This document shows, piece by piece, positions 1 through 5,628 of a DNA stretch of 12,091 nt. This stretch comes from Lentisphaerota bacterium. GTDB lineage: Bacteria; Verrucomicrobiota; Kiritimatiellia; UBA8416; JAFGTH01. The position numbers and the translations under genes are program-made. The stretch is from contig JAFGTH010000080.1 of NCBI GenBank assembly GCA_016934225.1, forward strand, positions 1 to 12,091, written 5' to 3'. The notes beneath the pieces were generated by a model, which did not search any database, was not told the origin of the DNA, and was given only the letters and a program-made list of their open reading frames with translations. Each line of letters begins with the position of its first letter. Within the stretch, counting starts at the first letter, position 1.

Positions 1-1
1 A

Positions 2-241
2 GCGTGGTATAATGGTGACAAGAGAGCGGACGCAAGAAGTTGGGAAGGGGATTTCGACGGTGTGGACGTCAGTGGAGCCGTCGGGGTCGGAGTGTTCTGG
101 GGCGATGGATGGAAAGGCGGAGGAATCTCTGGCGGCTTCGGGGCAGGGGTCCGGACAAGCCCTGAGCACTACTTGATGATAGGAGAACCCCGAATCCTCG
201 ATGAGTGTGAGTGTCTGGCCGCGATAACGTTAATGCCATAG
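2..241 (+). CDS. C-terminal end of a glycine-rich protein, possibly an Rhs/polymorphic-toxin tip (5' end outside window)
   Basis: The frame is open from base 2 to a TAG at 239-241, giving 79 residues with no start inside the window, so this is the 3' end of a longer gene. The visible part begins AWYNGDKRADARSWEGDFDG, continues with glycine-rich repeats of the VGVGVFWGDGWKGGGISGG type, and ends with an acidic, Cys-containing tail (DECECLAA). Gly-rich short-strand tails like this occur at the ends of Rhs-type proteins, and a second Rhs fragment lies 1.5 kb downstream, so an Rhs tip is the favoured reading. No Rhs core motif is visible in this piece, so that identity is inference. A membrane-protein gene starts 64 bases after the stop, where a cognate immunity gene would be expected. 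Confidence 0.5.
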   Translation, partial: AWYNGDKRADARSWEGDFDGVDVSGAVGVGVFWGDGWKGGGISGGFGAGVRTSPEHYLMIGEPRILDECECLAAITLMP

Positions 242-305
242 TATGCGCGGTGTCTGTTCTCGCATAGTCGGTTGTGTGGCGTGTGGGATGGAAGAAGGAC
301 TGGTG

Positions 306-902
306 ATGGCTAGGCTCATAGTTGCGATTCCACTTGTTCTGGGAACTCTGGCGGCCGCGTTCGGTGGCATCGCCTGTGTGGCTCTCCTTCGTTTCTCTTC
401 ATGTTTTAGGGGGAAGAAGGCTCTTCTCATACTACTGGCGATCGTGAGCGTCGCGGTGTTGTCATTGGGGTTGGTCTGCCTCCGTGAAGCCTTGCATGCG
501 CATCGGTCACTGGCTGACGTCGATGATGTCCTGGCGTATGTTATTCAAGCGTCACCAGAGCAAGTGTTGGAGATAGTCCTGATTGACAAAGCTCACTATG
601 CGCCGCTCTTTCCCGAAACACATGTGATTGCGGACACTGCGCAGATTGCGCTCATTTGCCGTCTGTTGAGCGCATCCAAGGCGTATGTTCCCAATCATCC
701 GGCAGGGATTTGGTGTTGCCAACTGACTCTGAAATACCGTGAGACCGACGTCCAGTGTGAGGTGTTCTCAACGTCGAACAACGGCACTCTGGTGACAGTT
801 CTGGCGGGAGTTGACATTTCCTACCGTGTTGGTCGGTATCGGAATGATGAATTGGGAGCGGCGCTGGAGCAGATTGCCGTCGAGAGCGCAGACAACCGGT
901 AG
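306..902 (+). CDS. Two-helix membrane protein of unknown function; candidate immunity protein
   Basis: Not recognised as a known family. The 198-residue product starts at ATG 306, chosen because AAGGA (295-299) lies 6 bases upstream; an in-frame ATG at 243 has no comparable site. Two hydrophobic segments near residues 3-27 and 38-58 flank a short basic loop (RFSSCFRGKK), predicting a helical hairpin with a soluble C-terminal domain of about 135 residues. That domain looks mixed alpha/beta and contains a Cys-Cys pair (GIWCCQLTLKY). No catalytic motif is visible. It directly follows a possible Rhs tip on the same strand, the usual place for an immunity gene, and membrane immunity proteins are common against membrane-active toxins. 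The immunity role is inference from position only; an unrelated membrane protein is equally possible. Confidence 0.6.
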   Translation: MARLIVAIPLVLGTLAAAFGGIACVALLRFSSCFRGKKALLILLAIVSVAVLSLGLVCLREALHAHRSLADVDDVLAYVIQASPEQVLEIVLIDKAHYAPLFPETHVIADTAQIALICRLLSASKAYVPNHPAGIWCCQLTLKYRETDVQCEVFSTSNNGTLVTVLAGVDISYRVGRYRNDELGAALEQIAVESADNR

Positions 903-954
903 AATCTTCAATATCGAGATTGAGTGTTCATGCTCAAAGTGTGGAGACTGGCCA

Positions 955-1185
955 ATGAGTGTTACTGTATTTGTCGAAATTGACCCTCGGCGATGTGGCG
1001 GAAAGCCCGTTGTCTCGGGCACGCGGATTCCTGTGTCTGTTGTTCTTGACCAGCTTGCGGATGCTGGGTCAATAGAGGGGCTAATCAGCAAGTATCCTGA
1101 ACTGACGGTTGAGAAGGTTGCCGGCGTTCTGAGATACTGCAATGCAATGATAGAGCATACGGACCTGGAACCAGTGTTGACATGA
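955..1185 (+). CDS. DUF433 family antitoxin
   Basis: This 76-residue protein is a DUF433 protein, the winged-helix-type antitoxin partner of DUF5615 PIN-like toxins. The family signature is clear: GKPVVSGTRIPVSVVLDQLA (residues 16-35), then the acidic/aromatic SIEGLISKYPELTVEKVAG stretch and a final helix VLRYCNAMIE. The start at ATG 955 is chosen because GGAG (943-946) lies 8 bases upstream and the family normally begins a few residues before the VEIDP strand; the longer in-frame extension to 811 overlaps the upstream gene. Its stop overlaps the next gene's start in ATGA, so the two are translationally coupled. By analogy with other type II systems it would neutralise the toxin and repress its own promoter; no operator was identified. 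Confidence 0.9.
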   Translation: MSVTVFVEIDPRRCGGKPVVSGTRIPVSVVLDQLADAGSIEGLISKYPELTVEKVAGVLRYCNAMIEHTDLEPVLT

Positions 1186-1553
1186 TCCAACGTCGCATTC
1201 TTTTGGATCAGATGATGGATGAAAGAGTGGCGAGTGCACTACGCGACTGTGGTCACAATGTCGTGCGGGTTGGCGCAATTGGTTTGGCAACGGTTGGAGA
1301 TGACGAGATACTGGCGCGAGCGATGTCGGATAATCGGATTCTGGTAACGCTGGATGAGCACTTTGGCGATTGGGTTGTGTTGCCGTTAAGTCGTCACAGT
1401 GGTGTTGTTCGCCTGAAAGCGATTCCTGCAACAACAGACGTGGTTTTGGGTTTGTTGTTGCCGTTTCTCAAAGCTCACGAATCAGCAGTGTTTGACGACC
1501 GATTGGTGATCGTTAAGAAGAATGGAGTACGTTGGATACGAACTGCCGAGTAA
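1182..1553 (+). CDS. DUF5615 PIN-like toxin
   Basis: The 123-residue product matches the DUF5615 PIN-like (Mut7-C-related) family, presumed Mg-dependent ribonuclease toxins paired with DUF433 antitoxins. The acidic positions expected of the PIN-like active site are present: Asp9 in ILLDQMMDE, Asp40-Asp41-Glu42 in VGDDEILARA, and Asp58 in ILVTLDEHFGD, followed by the core strand SGVVRLKAIPATT. The usual LLDEN start of the family appears here as LLDQMMDE, with Gln replacing the first Glu but Asp13-Glu14 close by. Length is normal and the frame intact, so it is probably functional. It overlaps the antitoxin gene by four bases (ATGA at 1182-1185). RNase activity is inferred from the family. Confidence 0.9.
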   Translation: MIQRRILLDQMMDERVASALRDCGHNVVRVGAIGLATVGDDEILARAMSDNRILVTLDEHFGDWVVLPLSRHSGVVRLKAIPATTDVVLGLLLPFLKAHESAVFDDRLVIVKKNGVRWIRTAE

Positions 1554-1725
1554 CTGTTACCCTCGGGCGCATCTGTTACCGCCCGGATTAAACCGGTAAG
1601 GGATTCCCGAATTCTTTCTGTCTGAATCGACACTTTTTCCCGCGTTCTGGTCGTAAGAAGTTCCCGAAGCAGTCGTAGAGTGGGGTGTTGCATATAACGC
1701 TCTTTCGAGTATACTGAGCAACGTT
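1554..1725. other. Intergenic stretch before the Rhs fragment
   Basis: Apart from the hairpin at 1564-1585, no supported gene is seen. The Rhs frame is open back to about 1657 (after TAA at 1654-1656), but the residues before Gly-Trp at 1765-1770 do not resemble Rhs sequence. The 5' part of the Rhs gene is therefore absent rather than frameshifted. The opposite strand has a basic frame over 1475-1789 that mostly overlaps the toxin gene and is not credible. Confidence 0.5.
1564..1585 (+). terminator. Possible hairpin terminator after the toxin-antitoxin pair
   Basis: CGGGCG (1564-1569) and CGCCCG (1580-1585) form a 6-bp GC-rich stem with a 10-base loop, 10 bases past the toxin stop. No U-run follows, so intrinsic termination is doubtful. 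The octamer CTGTTACC occurs twice around it (1554-1561 and 1573-1580). Confidence 0.3.
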
Positions 1726-2517
1726 GTGAATAACGAAGCCAAAACCGCGAATCCATATACCGCCGGCTGGAATCTGATTTCCGAAACAATCAACAATCAA
1801 ACGTCAACACTCACAAATTATTTCGTCTGTGGTCTTGATCTGAGCGGTACGCTTCAAGGTGCTGGAGGAATAGGCGGATTACTGGCAACCGTTCAGTCTG
1901 GTGCGACTTATTTCTCGACCTTTGATGACAACGGCACTGTGGTTGCACATCGTGAATACTCGCCATTTGGTGAAACCGTTGTCTCGACAGGCGACAAAGA
2001 GAATGACTTCAGTTTCTGGTTCTCGACGAAGTACACCGATGCCGAAACGGGACTGTATTATTACGGCTACAGATATTACTCACCAGAGCTTGGCAGGTGG
2101 CCATCCAGAAATCCGTGGTGGGAATCCGGCTTTCAAACCGGAGTACGTCGTCACATAGATGCTTTGGATTTAGAAACGGACCTGAACGTTTACGTGCTGG
2201 CTGGTAATTCCCCAAATGATCGCTATGACTACATTGGCGGAAGCTTCTGGTGCTACTGTGGGGTTTCGCCCGCAATCCCTGGCATTGCGATACCACCGGG
2301 ATACATACCTGCTGACTGCGGTGCCTCAACTGTCGGGCGGTACACGCATAGAGATGCGACGGGCGATTGTGGTTACTACTACCTGAAATGCCTCTGTGAT
2401 GGGAAAACGTGTACACGGCGCATACAATATCAGTGTAAGAGAGTTCCTTTTCCAGATGGAAGCATTAGAATCAGATGGGTAGTAGATAGCAGCTGGCTTC
2501 ACAAGGACTGCTCGTAG
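1726..2517 (+). CDS. 5'-truncated Rhs core fragment with a cysteine-rich tip (orphan Rhs cassette)
   Basis: The 263 residues start at GTG 1726, but Rhs similarity begins abruptly at residue 14 (GWNLISE), which intact Rhs proteins reach only after hundreds to over a thousand residues. Characteristic end-of-core motifs follow in order: LDLSGTLQGAGGIGGLLA (residues 37-54), YFSTFDDNGTVVAHREYSPFGE (62-83), YTDAETGLYYYGYRYYSPELGRW (103-125, with SRNP next) and LNVYVLAGNSPNDRYDYIG (153-171). The canonical self-cleavage site DPxG appears as DYIG. After residue 172 a unique domain of about 92 residues carries nine cysteines (WCYC, DC, DC, KCLC, TC, QC, DC), suggesting a disulfide-rich or metal-binding tip. 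Without the shell-forming N-terminus or a signal peptide it cannot work as a full Rhs protein. It is best read as a spare tip cassette or a decayed remnant. Similarity to Rhs is certain; toxicity of the tip is inference. Confidence 0.85.
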   Translation: MNNEAKTANPYTAGWNLISETINNQTSTLTNYFVCGLDLSGTLQGAGGIGGLLATVQSGATYFSTFDDNGTVVAHREYSPFGETVVSTGDKENDFSFWFSTKYTDAETGLYYYGYRYYSPELGRWPSRNPWWESGFQTGVRRHIDALDLETDLNVYVLAGNSPNDRYDYIGGSFWCYCGVSPAIPGIAIPPGYIPADCGASTVGRYTHRDATGDCGYYYLKCLCDGKTCTRRIQYQCKRVPFPDGSIRIRWVVDSSWLHKDCS

Positions 2518-2551
2518 TGGTGGGCAAGAAACTGATCTTGTGAGTTAAGGA

Positions 2552-2698
2552 ATGTGGGCTGAAACAATGACCATGCGGATTAGACTGTGGATGACGCTTG
2601 TTTGCGGGATTTTTATGGGCGTAGCGGTCGGTGTGCTCGGCGGTATGATACGGGATGTCGTCTTTCATAGGGGGGCAATCAGTGAGACCGTTGCCTGA
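2552..2698 (+). CDS. Small membrane peptide, 48 residues
   Basis: An ORF too short for routine calling, with start codons at 2552 or 2567 and TGA at 2696-2698. AAGGA (2547-2551) touches the first ATG and lies 15 bases before the second, so the true start is unclear. The peptide has one strong hydrophobic segment (LWMTLVCGIFMGVAVGVLGG) rich in small residues, flanked by Arg on the N side and IRDVVFHR on the C side. This fits a single transmembrane helix. It lies 34 bases after the Rhs fragment stop and overlaps the next ORF's likely GTG start (2682). It could be an immunity-type membrane peptide, a remnant, or chance coding. No family is recognised. Confidence 0.35.
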   Translation: MWAETMTMRIRLWMTLVCGIFMGVAVGVLGGMIRDVVFHRGAISETVA

Positions 2699-2933
2699 TG
2701 CGATTGGGGTTTACAGTCATGATCTGCAGGAGTACTATCCGCCAGGCTCGGCAGAAGCGAAGGCTATCGTGAAAAAGATACTGTTGAAACGCCAGGCCGC
2801 CTGGCAGCGGACGCGTGCAAAGCTGTCGTGGTCGGAGAAAATCAATACAGCTGCGCGGATTCGTAATGATATTATACTTCTACGCAAAGACAGTGGAATA
2901 CGTCGTTTAAAACCAGCAGAGAGCAGCAAATGA
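2682..2933 (+). CDS. Small basic helical protein of unknown function
   Basis: Unrecognised 83-residue protein. GTG 2682 is preferred because a run of six G (2670-2675) lies 6 bases upstream; an in-frame ATG at 2655 would give 92 residues but lies further inside the preceding ORF. After a Tyr-rich start (YSHDLQEYYPPG) the sequence is two predicted amphipathic helices rich in Lys and Arg: AKAIVKKILLKRQAAWQRTR and WSEKINTAARIRNDIILLRK. A small charged helical protein beside an Rhs tip could be an immunity, antitoxin-like or nucleic-acid-binding protein. The sequence alone does not decide. Its TGA overlaps the next ATG in ATGA (2930-2933), a sign of translational coupling. Confidence 0.55.
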   Translation: MRPLPDAIGVYSHDLQEYYPPGSAEAKAIVKKILLKRQAAWQRTRAKLSWSEKINTAARIRNDIILLRKDSGIRRLKPAESSK

Positions 2934-3040
2934 AAGCAACTGGTCAGATAGATATCGAGACCAGCCATTTGCCTAAGTCTTTTTCCGATTCGCTTTACAC
3001 TTACAACTACGCCGCGGCGTCATGCCAGCCGGTATTTTGA
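2930..3040 (+). CDS. Short ORF, 36 residues, coupled to the preceding gene; possibly frameshifted
   Basis: Starts in an ATGA overlap with the previous gene and ends at TGA 3038-3040. The peptide begins MKATGQIDIETSHLPKSFSD and shows no recognisable domain. The following ORF (3022-3162) is in another frame and overlaps it by 19 bases. The two may be halves of one gene of roughly 75 residues broken by a frameshift near 3020-3040. The start overlap supports real translation; the short length does not. Confidence 0.35.
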   Translation: MKATGQIDIETSHLPKSFSDSLYTYNYAAASCQPVF

Positions 3041-3162
3041 GTTGTGAACCGATTTCAATTCAGGGGAAGTTCTACGAGATACAAATTCAACTCGGTGACA
3101 CCGATCGTTTGGCTGCTTGCTTCACTTTTCATGTCCGTGATACCGACAAGGAAGGCCAATGA
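3022..3162 (+). CDS. Short ORF, 46 residues, probable second half of a broken gene
   Basis: Begins MPAGILSCEPISIQGKFYEI and ends TFHVRDTDKEGQ. Alternating hydrophobic and polar residues (KFYEIQIQLGD, ACFTFHV) suggest beta strands, so it looks more like a piece of real protein than random reading. There is no evident ribosome site at ATG 3022. Its last 34 bases overlap the 3' end of the UroD-like gene on the other strand, which may mark a junction between inserted and resident DNA. Function unknown. Confidence 0.3.
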   Translation: MPAGILSCEPISIQGKFYEIQIQLGDTDRLAACFTFHVRDTDKEGQ

Positions 3163-4277
3163 TCCCAGAATTTTCTCCTGCCATCGGGACTGACCATGTC
3201 GGCCACATCATCGAGCGTTTTTCCGCTTTGCAGCATTTGTTTCGCTTTCTCGGCCGCATGATGAAAGACGCGCACTTTTGCCAGCGTCTCCGGCTTGCAC
3301 ATGATCGCATCCATGAAAGTAAAAACATAGCTTGCGCCATCAGCAACCGCCTGAAACACGAAATCGCTGACATCCCGGGCGGTCATCGAGTCATAGTGAA
3401 AACTGCCGAGCCTCCAACCGAAGGGCGCCGAGGTGTTCTCGCGAATCATCTTCGGATTCAGCTTGGGCGATATCCCGCTGTCATAATCAACAATTCCCGC
3501 TTCATCGAGATATTTCAGGTGCTTGGATTTCATGTCTTCGCAATGGACTTTTGCTTCGCTGACTGGACCTTCGAAATACATCCGCCAGTAAGGCAAAACA
3601 TATGCCGGCCACATTTCGGGGGGAAGCATGGCCGCGATATCGTCGCAAACCCTTCCATGATCCGGCTCTGGATCCAGAACGTCCGTTCCCTCCACTTCGC
3701 GGAAAAATTCGCAATAATCAACGATGCTTTCCGTGACCGCACACATAAACTCCTTGAGCAGAACAGGCTGATCATACAGATCATACATGAAACGGTCTCC
3801 GGCTAACTCCCAAGCCGTCGTCACAGGCCCTTCCCATTGCCAGCCCCAGTGTATTTTCTCATCGGGAAACGCTTTTTTCATTCGGTCATAATAATCAAGA
3901 TAGAAAGGCGTCATTCCAGCTGACGCAAAATCAACCTTTTCCCCCATAAACTCAATCGCTTGTTCATATTCCGTAAAATGGCTCTTGATCCCCACTTGAC
4001 CGGCATCCGGAAACTTCAGATCAACGCCCAAACAATTTGCATGGCCATATTTGATTACAGGAGTGCAGATCGGCATGATAATCGGAATATCTTCGCCCAG
4101 GAGAGATTGCACGAGATCTCTGCCTTTCTGGTGTATCTCGATGCCCACGCCGGGATCCAAAAACACATTCTTTATGTTCACGTTCATAAGCCCGGCGAAA
4201 CAATCACACCCCGCGCCAATGAAGTAATCGAATGCACGTTCAGATCTAAGAGCTTTTTTCTTTTTATTGTCGTTCAA
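3129..4277 (-). CDS. Uroporphyrinogen decarboxylase (UroD) superfamily protein, MtaA/CmuA-like
   Basis: About 382 residues with the UroD-superfamily TIM-barrel pattern rather than true heme-pathway UroD. Diagnostic stretches are GEDIPIIMPICTPVIKYGHA near the N-terminus, WGWQWEGPVTTAWELAG mid-protein, VCDDIAAMLPPEMWPAYVLPYW, and VHCEDMKSKHLKYLDEAGIVD near the C-terminus. Methyltransferase members such as MtaA bind zinc through an HxC motif and a later Cys; here the equivalent reads His-Cys without a spacer, followed 81 residues later by Cys in DAIMCKPETL. Zinc binding is therefore plausible but not assured. Such paralogues are numerous in Lentisphaerota, where a corrinoid-linked methyl-transfer role is suspected; substrate unknown. 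The start is uncertain: TTG 4277 has AAAGGTGA 5 bases upstream, GTG 4286 is next best, and ATG 4355 gives 408 residues without a visible ribosome site. A possible frameshift at the N-terminus is listed among the findings. Confidence 0.8.
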   Translation of the reverse strand: MNDNKKKKALRSERAFDYFIGAGCDCFAGLMNVNIKNVFLDPGVGIEIHQKGRDLVQSLLGEDIPIIMPICTPVIKYGHANCLGVDLKFPDAGQVGIKSHFTEYEQAIEFMGEKVDFASAGMTPFYLDYYDRMKKAFPDEKIHWGWQWEGPVTTAWELAGDRFMYDLYDQPVLLKEFMCAVTESIVDYCEFFREVEGTDVLDPEPDHGRVCDDIAAMLPPEMWPAYVLPYWRMYFEGPVSEAKVHCEDMKSKHLKYLDEAGIVDYDSGISPKLNPKMIRENTSAPFGWRLGSFHYDSMTARDVSDFVFQAVADGASYVFTFMDAIMCKPETLAKVRVFHHAAEKAKQMLQSGKTLDDVADMVSPDGRRKFWDHWPSLSVSRT

Positions 4278-4371
4278 TGGATTCACCTTTGAAAGATGGA
4301 GTGGCAAGGAATCTCTTTTCAGGCGGCATGGGCACACGCCCGCTGGGACCGGCATGAATGAACGCTTTCAT
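4264..4371 (-). other. Overlapping 35-residue frame upstream of the UroD-like gene
   Basis: Starts at ATG 4371 and stops at TAA just inside the UroD-like gene's likely start, in another frame. Its end, KRFLATPSFKGESIERQ, resembles the usual N-terminus of UroD-superfamily proteins (a RFL-x(3)-FKGE-x-x-DR style segment). It may therefore be the true N-terminus, separated from the rest by a frameshift in the A-rich tract (T-rich on the + strand, about 4254-4266). It could instead be a leader peptide or chance. Confidence 0.3.
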
Positions 4372-4435
4372 GGAGGAAACGATAGCTGAAGCGGGGCGAA
4401 GGTGTCAAGATGAGCGACGAGGTCGCAGTGGCGAG

Positions 4436-4568
4436 TGACCCTGCCCGGAAAAAGTAGACACGTAAGGGGCTTAGGAGAGATAGTATGTCTACTATGAATA
4501 CACGAAGAAATTATGATGATGAATTCAAGAGAGATGCTGTACGTCTGTTGACACCTATGATTTCTTGA
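4436..4568 (+). mobile_element. Left-end remnant of an IS3-family insertion sequence
   Basis: The remnant begins about TGACCCTGCCCGGAAAAAG (4436-4454), which has the form of an IS3-family left end (5'-TG, then a CCCGG/A-rich segment). A ribosome site and the start of orfA follow at the usual short distance. The matching right end, rest of orfA and the whole of orfB are absent from the window. The outer boundary is estimated from the TG and is not confirmed by a target duplication. Confidence 0.5.
4485..4568 (+). pseudogene. Truncated IS3-type transposase OrfA (N-terminal 22 residues only)
   Basis: AGGAG (4473-4477) precedes ATG 4485 by 7 bases. The peptide MSTMNTRRNYDDEFKRDAVR followed by Leu-Leu matches the conserved start of IS3 OrfA helix-turn-helix proteins (pattern R-R-x-Y-x-x-E-F-K-x-x-A-V-x-L). 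After about 4550 the similarity stops and a TGA follows at 4566-4568. Intact OrfA is near 90-100 residues, so this is a dead stub. Confidence 0.75.
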
Positions 4569-4707
4569 TATTTCGGGGGAATCAGGATAATTCATTAGAG
4601 GCTGAAACTGGGGATCGGCAGGAATACAGCAGACACGAAATGCTAAACTCCTAATTCAAGGGATGATCCTCGCCGCGCAAACGTAAATGATTTTTCAGGA
4701 GAAACGA

Positions 4708-4920
4708 ATGATAGAGCGATACCTTGATGACCTGGAGAACAGGATCAACCCTGAAGTCGAAGACCAGCTTCAGACGGAATGGGAAGCATTCACTAACGGG
4801 ACTTTCGGCGGGGATATTTTTTCGCCGAAGCGTATTGTCCAGAGCCCTCCCGGGATCGAGTGGCCGAATGGATCACTGCTGTCCAATTTACAGATTATCT
4901 TGGACAGCAGTGCATTATAG
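4708..4920 (+). pseudogene. 5' stub of an unknown conserved gene, truncated after about 55 residues
   Basis: ATG 4708 has a good ribosome site (AGGAGAAACGA ending just before it). The 70-residue frame begins MIERYLDDLENRINPEVEDQ and continues to PPGIEWPN. This start resembles, from memory, large uncharacterised proteins of PVC bacteria related to the UroD superfamily, which run for several hundred residues; that match could not be checked. After about 4867 the coding character ends and the frame runs through a perfect inverted repeat (4874-4912) to TAG 4918-4920. The stub was probably cut when the repeat-bearing DNA was joined. With the IS remnant 140 bases upstream, it indicates past deletion here. 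Expression as a 70-residue protein is possible but unlikely to be meaningful. Confidence 0.6.
4874..4912. repeat. Perfect 13-bp inverted repeat; possible terminator of the response regulator gene
   Basis: CACTGCTGTCCAA (4874-4886) is matched exactly by TTGGACAGCAGTG (4900-4912) across a 13-base loop. It begins two bases past the response regulator stop codon (TTA at 4915-4917, read on the - strand), a typical terminator position. No U-run follows the stem in either direction, so it may act as a transcript-end stabiliser, as an attenuated bidirectional terminator, or be a repeat left by a small mobile element. Confidence 0.65.
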
Positions 4921-5628
4921 TGGTTCAAGTTTGTAGCCGACTTTGTGAACGGTATGAATATATTTCACGGAATGTCCGGCCTCCAGTTTCTTTCTGAGAC
5001 TGGCCACGAAATTATCAACAGTTCGAGCGGTGCCCTCGTAGCTCCATCCCCATATCCGTTCAAGAATCGTCTCTCTGGTGAACACTCGACCTGGTGATGC
5101 GGCTAGAAGACAAAGAAGATCGAACTCTGTAGCTGACAACTCGATTTTTACACCGCGCACTTGAACACTTCTTGCAACCTGGTCAATAACGATATCACCG
5201 AACGATAGATTCGGCCGGTCTTGTTCTTCAGAATGCAATCTTCTAAGCATAACCTCGATTCTGGCAATCAGTTCGGGAAGGTCGAATGGTTTGGTCATAT
5301 AGTCGTCTGCTCCAAGTTTCAAGCCGTCAACTTTGTCGGCAGTAGCGCCTCGCGCTGAAAGGATCAGGACTGGTATGTTTTTGCCACGTTTGCGGAGTTC
5401 GTCGAGAATATCAAGTCCGCTCCAGCGAGGCATCATAATGTCCAACACAATCAAATCAGGCCGTGAATCAAAGGCTTTTTGCATACCCTCTTCGCCATCG
5501 GATGCCGTGAGTACCCGGTATCCCTGCAATCCAAGGTTCATGGCAAGCCCTTCGCGGAGAGACTTATCGTCTTCAACGACCAGAATGGTTTCCTTACTGT
5601 TTCCGGATTTTGACAAAGATTTTTTCAT
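4915..5628 (-). CDS. OmpR/PhoB-type DNA-binding response regulator
   Basis: Full-length 237-residue regulator. The receiver domain (about residues 14-127) has the acidic pocket Glu19-Asp20-Asp21 (VVEDD), phospho-acceptor Asp63 in LIVLDIMMP, Ser91 at the usual Ser/Thr switch position (LILSARG) and conserved Lys113 in MTKPF. A winged-helix trans_reg_C domain (about 141-237) follows, with LSATEFDLLCLLAASPGRVF, the recognition-helix region TARTVDNFVASLRKKLE, and the terminal wing IHTVHKVGYKLEP. It would bind direct repeats as a dimer once phosphorylated by the kinase encoded just upstream. Its ATG overlaps the kinase stop (TGA) by four bases, so the two are translationally coupled. Target genes are not evident; the inverted repeat directly downstream may end the transcript. 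Confidence 0.95.
   Translation of the reverse strand: MKKSLSKSGNSKETILVVEDDKSLREGLAMNLGLQGYRVLTASDGEEGMQKAFDSRPDLIVLDIMMPRWSGLDILDELRKRGKNIPVLILSARGATADKVDGLKLGADDYMTKPFDLPELIARIEVMLRRLHSEEQDRPNLSFGDIVIDQVARSVQVRGVKIELSATEFDLLCLLAASPGRVFTRETILERIWGWSYEGTARTVDNFVASLRKKLEAGHSVKYIHTVHKVGYKLEPL

Larger units (their letters stand above)
4356..4707. other. Intergenic scar containing an IS remnant
   Basis: This 352-base stretch holds the short overlapping frame at its left end and the insertion sequence remnant at 4436-4568. From 4569 to 4690 no gene, RNA or strong repeat is visible. Insertion plus the two broken genes around it mark this as a degraded site. Confidence 0.6.

Noticed and set aside
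1475..1789. A long - strand frame opposite the toxin end and the Rhs start, basic and helix-like
   Set aside because: Much of it lies antisense to the firmly identified DUF5615 gene, no ribosome site was seen, and no family pattern is recognisable.
2965..3050. Possible integron attC-type site (GCCTAA and GTTGTGAAC-like segments)
   Set aside because: No paired core sites or long imperfect palindrome could be lined up, and no integrase is in the window.
3159..3806. A 215-residue + strand frame
   Set aside because: It is antisense to the UroD-like gene, whose motifs are clear; its own sequence resembles nothing and has no ribosome site.
4377..4440. A short + strand ORF beginning ATG at 4370
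   Set aside because: It encodes 22 mostly charged residues with no ribosome site or recognisable domain and is next to the IS end.
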